Assembly (NCBI GenBank): GCA_947034895.1
Contig: OX344762.1
Coordinates: forward strand, 76,998,981-77,062,980
DNA length: 64,000 nt
From: Rhytidiadelphus loreus
Taxonomy: Eukaryota > Streptophyta > Bryopsida > Hypnales > Hylocomiaceae
Reading direction: 5' to 3'
Of the stretch, positions 23,401-36,329 are shown piece by piece. A model generated the notes under the pieces. The model was not told where the DNA came from and did no database searches. It saw only the letters and a list, made by a program, of their open reading frames with translations. Within the stretch, counting starts at the first letter, position 1. Every line of letters begins with the position of its first letter. Made by a program: the position numbers and the translations under genes.

Positions 23401-25300
23401 ATGTTTTGATTGTGTACATTCAATGTAATCAATATTTAGGAAAAAGAGACATTGTTTGGTCCAAGTGTAGGGGTAGCATTTTGGACAATGTTGATCACCA
23501 TTACTTATACCTTATTTTTTGATGTTTCCGAAGAATAAATTCTTGAGAAATGTAAGAATTGGAAAGCTTTGGATAAAGGTTATGAGTGTATGGAGAGAAA
23601 TAACTCCAAGCCCTATTTTAGGGTTTTGTGTAAATTACGAGTCCATTCATCTCGGGGTCCACATAAAGTTTTAAGAGACGAAATGAATATGAGTATACAT
23701 ACCTCATGGTATCGTAAGGTAAATCAACCCATCACATGCTAAAGAACCATCACAATCTTGCATCAACCTATCCCAAACTTTTTCTTTATAAATGGAAATT
23801 GGGTTACATTAGGTTGAGAGTTAGTGGCCGCAATCAATGTCTTCAATGATGGCGATGGAGTGACTAGTGACTGTAATAGGAACTCCTACCTTTCTAGTGT
23901 AAATTCATCACAAGAAGTGACATTTATTTTAGAACTTCGTGTTGTTGCCATGTTAGGAAATATAACTCTGATTGCTTCAGGTGAGTAAGATGACCATTAT
24001 GGACACACTTTTTGTTGGTTGGGGGGAGTCTTGAGACTCTTTTGGACCAATTGGATAATAGCACATTGTTCCAAAATTCATAACAAATTCATACTTTGTC
24101 AAAAACATACAATTTCAATTGCTCTCCCCATTTCTCCCATTTGTCTTATACATTAAATTTTTAAAAATAATTTTTCAACAATGCCAACAGGGCAAAGCAG
24201 TCGTCCTGCCTGTCACAGGCTGGTTTACTTCATTCAGCAATTCCCTTTGGAGCTTTCTTTCTCGTGTGTGTGTGTGTGTGTGGAACAGTGGGTGCACCAG
24301 CTGTGTCGAGCTTTCCAGCTGAATAGCAAGTCCACGGTGGACCATTGAAAAATAAAAGGGTCATTGGGTGAGAAAATAAGCTTACAAAGGGGCCCTTAGG
24401 GGGCTCCCCTTTTAGACGCCCCGGCCTTCAATAATTTAAATTGCAAACTGTGGACTCTTCTGCCCTGCCCTCCGTCCTGCCCTTCCCTTTTCCTCCACCA
24501 TCATTGGGGGCCCCTTTCTTTTCCTTTCATAATAAGTTCAGGTACCTCAGTAGTTGTGTGAGAAGGAACCACGGTAGGACTGGAGACGGAAACTAGATGT
24601 GGAGAAGGAGGTCCAAAAGAGGCAAAAGGGTAGAGGTAGAGGCCCCTTTTGCAATAATGAAGGGACAACGAATGGGACAAGGGGGAGGCATTAATTCATT
24701 CATTTGAAAGGGAAAGGGACAAGGGATAAGGGGCATGTTTCCTATAAGTTAATTCAAAATCATAGTCTCTTCAAATGTGGAGTGGAGTAAAGTGAACTAA
24801 ATTGGTATGTGACACTTGGGTGATTTAAATATAAAAAATTGTTTGTGCAATGTTTGGGATGTTTTCTTGAATGGGATGCTTGTCTTCAAGCTAAGAGTTA
24901 TAATGGTGTGGAATTGTTTGGAAATGGTCTTTGGTGTTTAACTCATAAAGTGTTACGGCACATTTAGGACATATATTGTTGAAAATTTGTGTGTAGGGGG
25001 AGGAGGGCATTGCCAAAAAAAATGGAAAAAAAAAAGATTGAGAAATAAATTCAATTGTACAAAATTGCACTAGATTATAGTAGAAATGAGTAGCAAAAAT
25101 TTCAGAAACTTTGAGTGCATAGATTGGAAGATTATAGTGTTTGAAATTAGAAGGGAAAGTGTTTTTCTTTAACCTTACTTGAGGGGGGCAACAAACTTTG
25201 ACTCATGTTGGAGTAAGACTTTTGTGTGAAAGATGGTTTTCTTTTCACAATTTCATAGTATATCATGTTAGTTATCTACATGCCAAATTTTAGAAATAAA
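20431..25300. other. AT-rich spacer without recognisable gene
   Basis: I see an (AAAAAG)n tract at 20983-21009, a (GT)n run at about 24262-24280 and two hairpins of the type gatgtgaaatatttcacatc at 21770-21836. The segment 23345-23510 is the uninterrupted relative of a site at 44510-45265 that carries a family 1 element. No coding frame is convincing. Confidence 0.5.
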
Positions 25301-25329
25301 AGAAGGGGGCCTCACAATTATACCAAAGT

Positions 25330-27180
25330 TGCTAGACCAACTCAAAAAACTTTGAGTAACGTATCTTTTAATTTGGGCACCCAAACTTCAAATTATTCTA
25401 ATTCCTTAGAAAAATAAGGGTCCATGGCTTGTATTGAAATTTGAAAAAGATCCATAAAAAATTGACTTCGTGGTAATCTACCTAAGTTTCTAATTGTCCA
25501 TTTAGTAAACAATCATCCTTTAATATATGCTAAAGTAACATGGAAATATTTTATTCATTCCCTTTTATGATTATTGATGTAAGACTGCAAGTAATGAAAA
25601 GCCATATTTCTTGAGGCAATCGGACTATTGTTTCAGAAAAAGAAAACTTTTTGGATTTTGTTATACATTCAATTTTTACACTTTTTCAAAAAAGACTTAT
25701 AATTCTTCTTCAAATAGTCTTACCATTAAAATTGATGTATTTTAATTCCATCTCAAGTTTTTTTTTTCCATCATGCACCTACTTCTGTTTTACAATTTTC
25801 TTTTAAGAATGAAAATCAAATTTCATCATGGAATTATTTTTTCCTAGACTTCCCTCTCAATTACCCTCTACAAATGTTTTTTACCTCAAAATTTTGTATT
25901 GCAATATTTAAGTTAAGGGGATTAAAAGTCTCATAATATAATATGGAAATGGACATTGAGTTTTGTTTATTTTTCATTTTAAATGGTAATATCTTGTATT
26001 TTGTATACTAGAGTTTCTCAAATTTCTTGCATGCATTAACATACTACTTTGTTGCAACATCTTGCGGTTGATTTAAAAAAATAAAAATGCTTAAATCTAC
26101 TTATCTTTATTTTATAAATTTTAGAATGGTTATGTGTAAAATATAGTCATGGAACTTAGAAAATTACCCCCTAAACGTCAGAGACCATGTTTTCACAAAA
26201 ACTGCTCCAAAACTGCCCTTGCATTTTACAAGCACCAAATTTTAGATGAAAAACATTTCTATACAAATTTAACCATAGGATCATGTAGTAAACTAGTTAG
26301 AGAAGATGTGGAAAATTTTACACCATGTAGATTGCAAGATATGAACGTTTGAAGTGACAAAAATCCTTTTTTTGGCCCTGTGAAAATACGAGCAACTGCA
26401 CTTCACAAGGTCACATATATTTATAAAAAACCCTATCCAAAATGGTTGTTACTCTTTGGATTCCTTCTTCAAGTCAAGTTGGCTACATGCTTGAAAATAT
26501 TCAAGTCATTTGAAATTGTACAATATATAGAAAAAAATAGTAAGTAGAAAGAAATAAAGAATGTTTTAAAAAACTAAATTGTTAACAATTTATTTATGAA
26601 ATTGAAAAATGCCAATCTCAATGGTTGTAATTTTGCAATAAACAATATACACCTAAAGTTTAATTTTTTTTCCAAAAATACTTAAAATTGAGTTAAATAA
26701 AAGACTTGAAAGTTTATTTTAGAGTAGAGATTCCATAACTACCCACAAACTAACCCGAACTAAAATTCCTCACAACTTTCATCTTGGTAATCAAAATGGA
26801 ATGATTCAAAGCTTACCACATATATAAAAATCTAGAGGATCAATTCAAATTTTTATTCATTTAAAAAGCGATTTTCAAAGAAGTTTTTTTTTCTACTCAT
26901 GTTGCCCACCAAACACCGAAAATTACATATCATGTAATAACTTTTGAACCATTTAGTCAAAAGTTATGAAAATTGTTGGTCCTTACAGTTACTCCTCGGG
27001 CACATGTTGTGCGGAAATTTCAAAGAAAAAAAATAAAAATTCCATTCGTAGTGAGCTGCCCCAAATCGCTATATTGCCAAAAAACATTGTTTGGACCTTT
27101 AGGGGTTAAGGTAAAGATTTTCAAATTTTTTTGGCAAATATTATATCCTTCAAATACATGTACTTAGTTGAACCTCAAAA
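25330..27180 (+). repeat. Old AT-rich dispersed repeat (family 4), copy a
   Basis: Shares ordered words with 49780-51070 and, inverted, with 36330-37280: gcaagatat.a.cgtttga, ctgca(c/t)t(c/t)..caaggtcaca, ggattc.ttcttcaag.caag, tggctacatgcttgaa, aatagtaagtagaaagaa and ttgg.cctttag.ggttaa. Copies are roughly 70-80% alike by eye, so the family is old. No transposition protein is visible; it could be the non-coding part of a decayed retrotransposon. Confidence 0.65.
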
Positions 27181-27331
27181 ATAATTAAAATTTCTAGAGA
27201 AAAAATGACCCTTCAACAATAGCTTGAAATATCAACTAAAATAATCTTAAAAGAACTTCGTAAGCAACGTTCCAAACTTATCATCTAATTTATTGTGGTG
27301 TTTTGAGGCCCAAAATTGTTTGAAAATATAT

Positions 27332-27568
27332 CATTAGAAGAGATATCGGGCCAGGGGAAGTCCGTTTCAGGCTTGTTCCCTTGGCTGTGAACCAAATGAA
27401 CGCAGTTAGATAAAATAATAATTAAAAAATAAATATATATATATTTATATTTAATAAAAAATTAAATTAAAATTAAATTAAATATTACAGTCTGATGTGG
27501 TTGAGTTCCCTGCGTTAGAAAACTTAGGGAACTCACGGCCATGTGAAGGAGCTGAATTTCCCCTAATG
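27332..27568 (-). mobile_element. MITE family 3, copy 1
   Basis: Left end CATTAGAAGAGATATCGGG then agtccgtttcaggcttgttc; right end gggaactcac, gctgaatttcccCTAATG. Both ends match, in inverse order, the element at 34002-34287. The interior is very AT-rich (27420-27485). Length about 237 bp. Confidence 0.65.
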
Positions 27569-29320
27569 ATCCAAAGCAAGGCTTAAATCTTCACTTGCAT
27601 TTATTCTCTAAAAAATCCAACCGTATGATGCTTTAGTCAACTTATTGAAGTGCATCCTTCCACATTTAAGAGTGAGAATTGCCACCAATTGCAAATTAAT
27701 GTGCCTAAACTTCCAAAAAATATATATTTTTAGCCCTTTCCAAAGTAATTTTTTGTCTTTCGACATTTTTAGGGAAAAAAATGTATGTCCCATAACTTGT
27801 GCAATATAGTCAATATGTGGCAAAATGAGCTAAGATTACATGAACAAAAATTTAAACAAAATGACTTTTGCATTCATCTTTAAGAAAACAATAAAGTAGA
27901 AGGTGGTGCTTGACAAAATAAATAAATAAATCTCTAATAGCTTTGACCATAAATTGAGAATTGTAAATCCTAATTGTGAGAATGTTCCATAAGCAACATC
28001 CATCCTAAATTTTTTAAATTTTACTTGGAAATTTTCAAAATTGAGTAGAAGAAGGGACTTTATACGGGTTTTTTTCCCCTTTAGTGCTTGCAAAATAAAT
28101 AAATAAATAAGGAATAAAATATATACGATATATACAATTTTCCACAAACCTTTGAGGGTTAAAAATCGATTGCAAGAATCTATTTAAACTTTGAATTGCA
28201 AAGAAATCTCTTATTAGTTTAAGCTAAAACACCTTCACCTGTCTTCACAACTATTAGCATCTTTACTTTGCATGTCACTTTAACATCTAAACCTTATCAT
28301 GCTCAAATATGGCCATATTTGTAGATACAAGGTCATTTCCTAACTTTTGAGAAATTTAAAAAGTGCAACAATGATCGAAATTGGAAGTGTTCTATGTCAT
28401 TGGATTGGAATCAACATGATTACAAACTTCCGTTATTTGTGGTAAGTTCCGGTAACATTGGTAAACACTATTCTACCATTGGAAGGATGTTGAGGACATT
28501 TTGTGTCCTTTGGGTCGTCAACTAGTCTTTGTGCATATTGAAGAATGGAGAATTTTCATCTCATTTTTGTATGCAACTTCACTAATATTATAGCTACATC
28601 ATTGAATCACATTCAAAACATTTTAGTTGTTTATTGATTTTATATAGGGTAGTTTATCAAAAGAAATGGTACTTTATCTGGTGTATGTCAATAATTTGAA
28701 CTTTCTCCCTTTAAATCTTTATTTATTTTTCCTTCTTGAAACACATGGACAATTTCCTTAAAACATGATTTTGACATTCAAAACAATTTCTTTTGCACTG
28801 CACTTGAGTAAAATTATCAAATTGAAGATTTTGAAGTGTATTTTCTACTCCACTTAGAAATTTGTAAAACTCCTTAATAATAAGCATTTCAATGAAGTTT
28901 GAAGTTGAGCATCTATAAACCACGTTTTCTAAATTATATGGAGTGACAAAAAAATTCTATTCAACCCCAATGCTCTACACTACAATCTACTTCTATTTTG
29001 AATTTTTTTTTTAATCTTTTTGAACTTGATTTGTATTTGATACGAATCTTGTTCATTTCCTCTTCAAAAATTCATGGTAAAATTGTTGAAAATATAAAAA
29101 AACCCGCTAGGGATTATGTCCTCTGGTTATTTGTTCCATTTCCTTTTATCAAAGGAAATTGTCCATATGTTTCAAGAAAGAAAAAAAGATCATGGTAATT
29201 CGAAACTTCAAAAAATTTAATTAATTAATTTTTTTAAATGGATGACAAACATTCTACACGTGATTTCATCTCTGCAAAAGAAAACCCAAAAAATTCACTC
29301 ATAAACAGGCGTAATAAGAA
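27569..29320. other. AT-rich spacer
   Basis: No gene is seen. Segment 28230-28450 is a diverged relative of 61190-61400 (shared catctaa.cctt.(c/t)catg.tcaa and cattggattg.aat.). Retroposon-like tails lie at 28718-28759 and 29150-29189. Confidence 0.5.
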
Positions 29321-29329
29321 ATAGAGGAT

Positions 29330-30950
29330 ACAGAGGGGAGGGGACTCTCCCAGTTTGGCTCCACGGTCCTAGGCCCCGTCCTACACGGGCACAGGCTCCA
29401 TCCCTTACGCTCTTAGGCTCCGTCCTTTACGGTCCGTCCTTCACGGGCTCGAGGAATCTGCTTCCAACTGGAGTGTCGCTTTGCCCTTCGATCAGGCCCT
29501 TCCCAACATTTTCCATCATTGCCGTCATTATTGTGTATTCTGTTTGTTGGGTTGCAAACAGAAATCGACACGAAATCGGCATTTGCAATTTGCAAGTCCT
29601 CCGTCGTCGTCGTCGTTCGTTCGTTCAGGAGGTCACCATGCTCACTGAGACTGAGACTGAGAACCGAGACCGTACCGAGACCGCAATCAATCATAGTTTC
29701 GAACGCGGATCGGAACACTTTCCTATCCTTTCCGTCAGAAAGGGTCTTTGCAATTTGCATTCAGCATTCAGCATTCAGCAGTGCATTGGATTGGATTGGG
29801 AGGCTTACAAGGAAGCTCCCAATTTAGTATCGATACAATCCAATTGCAGACCATCACTGACTGACAGCATTATTTGACCCCCAGATGGAACAGTCGTCTT
29901 TTTCTTCCTTCCTTCCTTTGGTTCCAATTCTCGCATTCCTTTCTTCGATGCACCTCAGTCAGTCACCTTTGCTTTCGCTAGCTGGTGATTGATTGGTACT
30001 TCAGGAAGAAAGGAATATTGGAATCAATCGATCGATCGGGGGCCACTTGTTCAGGCAGGCAGTCACCACTTGCGAGCTAGCTTTCCAAAGAGCATATATC
30101 AATCCGCGAAAAAACCCAATCAGAACTGGAAATCATACGGGGCTTGCAGTTGTGGCAGTTCGCAGTTGCATTCCATTGCGAGACTTGCCAAAGGAAGCTC
30201 CCCAATTTTAGTATCAAGACGTTCCAATTAAAGACCATTCCAGCATTATTTGACCCTCCAGATGGAACAGTCAACTTTCTTTCTTTCTTCCTTCCTTTGG
30301 TGCCAATTCTCGCATTCCTTTCGATGCACCTCAGTCACCTTTCCTTTCGCTAGCTGGTGATTGATTGGTACTTGAGAAAAAAGGAATATCAGAATCAATT
30401 GGGTCCACTTGCTCAGGCAGTCACCACTGCTTCCGAGCCTTCCAAAGAGCATCAATCCGCGAAAAAATCAGAACTGGAAATCATACGGGGCTTGTGGACT
30501 TCGTCTTCTTCTGCTTTCTGCTGCTTCGCGCCGTCGTTCGCGGTATGTCGAACTACTGTAGATAACATGCATATATACGATTGTATGGGAAACTGTGCCG
30601 TCCACAAAACACGTTGTTCAGGACGGGAGCATCCACTAGACACTACTGTACATACAGTACTGTACAGTACTGTGCAGTGCGACATACAGTCTGCTCTGAT
30701 CGGTTGGCCGTGCAGAAAAAAAGGCGGAACCTCCATTGGAAAAGTGTCGAAAATAGACTAGGAATTGGAGGCTGCTTGCCTCCTCCGTCTGCCTTCTTTG
30801 CCCTGTGGCCTGTGGCCTGTGCCCTGTGGCCTGTGCCCTGTTGGCTGTGGGGCCAAGAATATACATATGAGACTGCAATTTGAAGGGGGAAAGGAAAGGA
30901 AAGGAAAGGAAAAAAAATAATGGCAAATGCCAGTCTGGCTTGGACAGATC
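29330..30950. other. GC-richer block of short tandem repeats, no gene identified
   Basis: Base composition differs clearly from the AT-rich flanks. Many short repeats crowd together: cgtccttcacgg/cgtcctttacgg (29370-29450), cgtcgtcgtcg (29600), gagactgagactgagac (29645), attcagc triplets (29757-29780), cgatcgatcgat (30025), tgtggcctgtggcctgtgcc (30805-30840), ggaaa runs (30890-30910) and a palindromic tactgtacagtactg tract (30655-30675). Frames of up to 134 codons exist on both strands but overlap one another and match nothing known. It may be a promoter or non-coding RNA region. Confidence 0.45.
29752..30497. repeat. Tandem duplication, unit about 350-377 bp
   Basis: Copy 1 (about 29752-30150) and copy 2 (about 30166-30497) share, in order, agcattatttgaccc, ccagatggaacagtc (29881, 30258), caattctcgcattcctttc, tcgctagctggtgattgatt, ccaaagagcat and aactggaaatcatacggggc (30133, 30482). 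Offset falls from 377 to 349 bp because copy 2 has small deletions. Identity is roughly 85-90%. Confidence 0.92.
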
Positions 30951-31850
30951 ATCGATCGCCAGTTTGAAAAAAAGAAAAGAAAACCACTGTTGAAGAAATC
31001 ATAGGAGGTCTATTTACAGGCAACTTTGTCTTTTTGTCACCAACTTCTAGCTTTGTTTGGAACCCTAAACTCATCAGTCTAGTGGCACACAACTCCGCCA
31101 CTGCACTGCACTATAATTAACGTAGTGTGAGTGGGTCTAAAACTAGCTATGGATGGATGGATTGAAGCTCTGTTTTGCAAATTGGGTGGTTCGGTTGTTC
31201 GTTGTGAACGTTTTCTGATTTGTGCTATGAGATTCATCAAAGTTGTTAGTGTGAGTTTCGAACAGTGAAGAAACTGTTGTCTGTCTGAACTCTGAACTGC
31301 AAATAATGAAGCGAAAAAGGTTACAGTGAAGACTAAACAAAATTCCCAAATCCCAAGTAAAAGTTCATGAGCTACCCTTATGAAACTGTAAAGTCGTTAT
31401 TAAGCATTGAGTTGCAGGAGACAAGGGATCCTAAAAGAGGGGGAGGAGGCTGGCTGGCTGGACTGGCTGGAGTGGAGGTTGTGTCGGATGCAAAAATTAA
31501 TAGCATCAGAAAGAGAATCTCAATTATATATTCTTATTAAAAGCTTTGGCAATCTGGCTTTAGGAGTAATCATGTGGTAGCACTGTATCTGCCTGGCTTG
31601 TCCAGGGGATTCAAAATGCAGATATTTAGGGTTGGACGGGGATGAAGTCACCGACGCCAAAGCGGCCTCCTCTCCAAAAAAAAGAAGTGGCCTCAACTCG
31701 TTTTCCACAGAAATCAATCTTCAAATAATAGAGGTACCTATTTGAGAAAGTCAGTCATGGTAACAGCAGGTGAGGTTTTGGGGTAAATTCAAAATCTCCC
31801 CTTGAAAGGACTCCCTTGTACTTGAGCTTCTAGAACGCAGGACACTAATA
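30951..31850. other. Spacer without recognisable gene
   Basis: Mixed sequence with a ggctggctgg-type patch at about 31447-31470. No domain or splice-consistent coding exon was found. Confidence 0.45.
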
Positions 31851-31854
31851 AACC

Positions 31855-32462
31855 TGGGCTGGGGTGAACTGACCCCTTTGCTTGTCCCCATTCCAAAAAA
31901 ATAATTATTTGCCACGCATGATAAAATTTGCAAATTTTGAATTCATAATTGCAATTGGAGGTCCTGAATTAGCTCGAGGACATAACATTGTTAATTGGGT
32001 CAGGCCTTCCCCCTTAGCAGAGGGATAATACCTCCCGGATACCTGGATCAAAGTTCAGTTATAATCTGCAGATTCAATTGGCTAGCGAGTTTTTTTTCTT
32101 TTTTCTTCTTCACACAAGTAAAGGGAACCCTTTATTGCAAAAGAATGTAAAATACAAGGCCCAACTGAAAACAGCTTGAGCAAAAAGAGAACGACAACAA
32201 AGGAGAGAACAAAGTGGCTAGCAAGGTTTAACTTCCGGCTGGTCGTGTACATGCTATTGGTTGGTGCTCATGATCATCAGTGTTTTGAAAGCGTAGCAAC
32301 TCCATACTCACTTTGGCTTTGGGACTTTCTCAATTGGTTAATAATGTTATGGAAGTATAGATGCTAAAATCAATCAAGCACAAAATAGAGGGTCTTTTTT
32401 TTACATGCACCTCTAGAATGACTTAGGCAGGACAAGCAAAGGGGTCAATTCACCCCGACCTT
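31855..32462. mobile_element. MITE family 6, full-length copy with nested retroposon tail
   Basis: Left end ggggtgaactgacccctttg then cttgtcccc; the reverse complement of the right end is ggggtgaattgacccctttg then cttgtcctg. The terminal repeat is about 30 bp with one or two mismatches and is itself nearly palindromic. The inside left part holds acgcatgataaaatttgcaa then attttgaattcata. A hairpin-plus-T-run fragment (32092-32250) sits inside. A shorter relative lies inverted at 52376-52610 and lacks the nested piece. Confidence 0.75.
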
Positions 32463-32700
32463 AAACTTGTCCCATGCTAAGAATTTTTAAATTTTTCACA
32501 CATGATCAAATTTGCAAATTTTGAATTCATATTTGCAATTAGAGGCTCCAAATTACCTTTTGCAAGGGAGGTGAAGAACACAGAATTAACACGGCTCAAA
32601 ATAGGGGACTGTTTTTTTTACAATTACTTGACATTCACCTTGCATGGCTTACTTTGTGGGACGGTTTTAGTGTCCTACTTCTAGAACTAAGGTAGACAAG
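32455..32700 (+). mobile_element. MITE family 6, second partial copy abutting the first
   Basis: From the right end of the preceding element the sequence starts again as a new copy: ccccgacc, cttgtccc, cacatgatcaaatttgcaaa, ttttgaattcatatttgcaa, then gctcaaaatagggg and a T run. Its far end is degenerate. The pair looks like two elements inserted head to tail. Confidence 0.5.
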
Positions 32701-34001
32701 CCTATTACCATGAAAAATCTAACAATTTGTCATTATCTTTGGGCCAATTTCAAGAGGGATGTATATTTTTCTTTAGATGTGTGCACTAGTTTCATGAATC
32801 AAACCCACACAAAATTATAATTTTCCAATTGAAATAGTACATTTTATGACTTTCTAAAGTGGTACGCCTTGAAATCACAAAACCATTCATAGAATGGAGT
32901 CATGAACATCCTATAAACAACCCATACATGCTCTCCCATATATCCCATGGTACTTATGGAGGTTCAAGATGCCATGTGTTGGCCTCAAACTAAAAGGAGG
33001 CTAAAATGATCGTATCTCCAATATGCACCCCGCCAATTTCTATTACTACCTTTTTCCAAGTGTAAAACATTTCACTACTATCCTAATTAAGTCGTGCTAT
33101 TACTACAATTATTTTTTTAGAAACTATTAGATTTGGATGATGTATTGGATGGTATTGGGGCCAAAAATAGGATGATGGAATTAGGTAGTGAATGAAAATA
33201 TGCTAGTCTACTTTACCTTCAATAGACTTTTTGTTCATGTTGGTCATAAGACCAAAGTTACTTACTTCTTCTCTTTTGTACCTTGAGCTTTCTTAGAGAT
33301 GGTAAAATCTTGGAGTTTCACTCTAAAGAGAGATGAAAAAACTCTAGATCTCTACAAGGTGGGTGTAAATGAATCTCTTTGCTTAAAATCCCAGTATTGA
33401 CTCCCAGAAGTCTATATGAGTGACACTTATACTACAAACTTTAATTAAAAAGAAGACTCTTGTCTAATTTTTATAAAAATCTAATTTCCTAATTTCTTAG
33501 TGAAAGGGCCCGAGAGAGAGAGTTATGTTAGGAGGTGGATTATAGATTTTTGAAGATGGTAATGATAGGATTAGTATATGATGGATATAGGTGGTAGTAT
33601 TTGGTTGATTTCAATATTGCATTTGTAGAGTAGAATGTGAAGGAAAATTTGATGTCATTGTTGTTATTTTTGAAAGAGTTTTAAATATGGAAAATTTGAA
33701 GATGTTTAAGTCTTAATGTAGTGCATCAAAAGATGTTGTATGGGTTGTACCTTGGGTTCTTGTAGTGATTACTATGAGAGGATTTGTCTTCTTGCTGAAC
33801 TCTTGGATGTTATTAATAAATGATATTGCGTATTGGGGGCATTTGAGCGTGTCAATGAATTTGGTGTAGAACCTATCATTACTAAACGTGAATTCCAAAT
33901 GAACCAAATGGTATATTGCTTTGATGATATTGTAGAGGGAAATTGAAAGGATTTGTGTGGACGTATAGAATCTTAAGATATAATATGGCTTTGTAGATGT
34001 A
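32701..34001. other. AT-rich spacer
   Basis: No gene or clear repeat was recognised. Confidence 0.5.
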
Positions 34002-34287
34002 CATTAGAAGGGATTCAGCCCCTTGGGAGGGCTGTGAGTTCCCTTGATCTGGGAACACCCCCCCAGCAGTCCCCAATTGTTCGTAGTAGTTCGCAAGTGC
34101 TGCCTGACGTGGCAAGGCGACTGCCACGTCATTTTTTAATTTAAAAATAAAATAAAATAAATTCAACTCAATCTTTCGTTTTGAAAGAAAATAAAATCTG
34201 ACAGCGGCTGTTCCCGGACTGTCGGGGGAACATCGCCAGGAACAGGCCTGAGACGGCCTTCCCGACCCCCCAAATATCATCTAATGG
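34002..34287 (+). mobile_element. MITE family 3, copy 2
   Basis: Begins CATTAGAAGGGATTCAGCCC and ends with CATCTAATG, so the termini are a short inverted CATTAGA. Inside lie gagggctgtgagttccc, tgacgtggcaaggcgactgc, an A/T-only middle, ctgacagcggctgttcccgg and ggaacaggcctgagacggcc. The same blocks occur at 55945-56148 (ggagggctacgagttccc, gaaacggccctccaa) and 27332-27568. Confidence 0.7.
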
Positions 34288-36329
34288 AAATTAAGGTTCT
34301 CGTAGATGCAAAGGTATAACTAGTGTGGATTGCTTGGTCTGGTGGGATGTCTCCAAAAGTGTCTGCATTCATGAGTAAAAGACATTCTAATGCATTTCTT
34401 GAGAGAATAACTTTATAAAGTTTTTGTATCACTTTATTGTGTTGTTGAACTTTGAGGGTTTTGATTTGAGAGTGAGTATAAAAAAGAGATACATAAAGCC
34501 AAGCGTCAACTTAATTTTGATTGTCAAGGATGGATATGATGGATGGATATTGGATTGGCCAAAATATGTGTTTTTGTGCTTGTCCTTTATGTTGTCCATA
34601 TTAGAATATATGGGTGATTTGGGCATCCTAGATATATGGGCCGGTTCTAATTTGATTTGATAGTCTTAGATCAATGTTATGGTTAGTAATTCATTTATGG
34701 ATGTTGTTGAATTGATTTGTAATTGAAACGTTGGTTTGCATTTCTTGGTTTTCCAAATAGAGTTGAAGGAAACTTATGGAAAAACTTATGGAGCTTTTGT
34801 AAAGAGAGCTTTGAGGAGAAGGTCAATCCTTATGGAAGTAGTAAGGGTTTGGATGTGCATATTTGTAATGTAGTTCAAATAGGTGATGTTCTTTGTTAAT
34901 ACAAGAGATTGTAACCTTTACGTCATTATATGTCGTATATGTAAGCATAGATCCTAACTTTGTAGATGTATTGAAGGATTGTTTTAGATTGTAGGAGCTT
35001 AGTGATCATGTAGATTGTAGAAGATGGTTTTGTTTGGATGATTGATTTGTGAGCCATATGGGCTTTTGAGATGATTGACAATAAGGGATATAGAGTTTAG
35101 ACTATCAATGAAGGTTGTGCCTCACATTTTTGCCCTGGTTAAATTGCAAGAATAAATTATATATTACATGTGATTTTTTGGGGAAATTTTGACTCCATGT
35201 TTGGAATTAGAGACCCCAATTTAGATTTTCAGAATGAATGATCTATAATAGTAAATAAACTAATGCATTACCTTCAATCCTATTTAGGGGAAGGAATCTC
35301 CCCCTACCTAAAACATTTCATTAATCCATATTGAATCATGCAAATACTTTTTTTTAGGTTGTATTTGAATTATTGTTCAACTTTGGAAATTCAATAACTC
35401 ATAGTTGCAGACAATTTGAATGACTCCTTTGAATTAGAATTTTGATTCCACCTTTGTAACTTCAAATCTAAACATACAAGCAAAGAACTTAAATGCAACT
35501 CTATAAACCATCTGCTCATTAAAATTAAATAAAATTTATAAACCATATGACACTCAACAAAATGAATGAAAGAGATAAAAAAAAAAAAAATTTAAATTAG
35601 CCTTTTGATGCAACACACTACCTAACTATCAATCAAAGCACATTTAATTCCCATTGGCTTTTGAAGTATGTTTGGACTTTTTATTTATTTTTTGAAGATT
35701 TCAATTTAACTTCTACAAGATATTATCTATATAGAAAGCATTATTTCATGATAAATATTGCAAAAAATTAGTAAGGTTTAAATAGTTTTATATGTTTTGG
35801 AGGACTTTCAAAATTGTTTTTAACTCTAAAGGACAATAAGCTCCCATAGTGCTTTTGAAAACCTTTAGGTTGGGACTCTCAAAGCGAATTTTACAAACTA
35901 ATTTTTTACCAAAATATTGACATATACTAAAATCACCCAATTCTTTTCAAACTTTATGTACAAATATGTAACTCCATGAACTACAAAATTTCTTGAATTC
36001 CCATTTTTTGTAGTGCAAAGAAATCAATTGGAGAGTCGTCAAAGTTGACTAATCCATAAGCAATAAAAAAAATCTTTTATCCAATTTTCAAACACTATAA
36101 ACTTTTTATCCATGTAGTGAAATATGCAAAAAGCTTCACCCCACATAGTTAGAGTAATGTACTTCAAAATTGTATGGTTCAAAATGTGATTCCTTCCTTC
36201 ATTTATAAATTTAGGTCAAAGGAACTAGAAATGACAATTTTGGAGGAGTTTGGGCAAAACATAGTCAAAGAACTTATATGTACTTAAGTATAATTTTTTA
36301 TATGCTTGAGTTGGATAGATTTATTGATA
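34288..36329. other. AT-rich spacer
   Basis: No gene is seen; 34430-34660 has open frames on both strands with no coding character. Confidence 0.5.

Noticed and set aside
24119..24322. 67-codon plus-strand frame ending in VCVCVWNSGCTSCVELSS
   Set aside because: Cys/Val run comes from a (GT)n microsatellite; no start context or domain.
29473..29877. 134-codon plus-strand frame
   Set aside because: Frames on both strands are open here because of tandem repeats; composition is repeat-driven (TETETENRDRTET) and no family matches.
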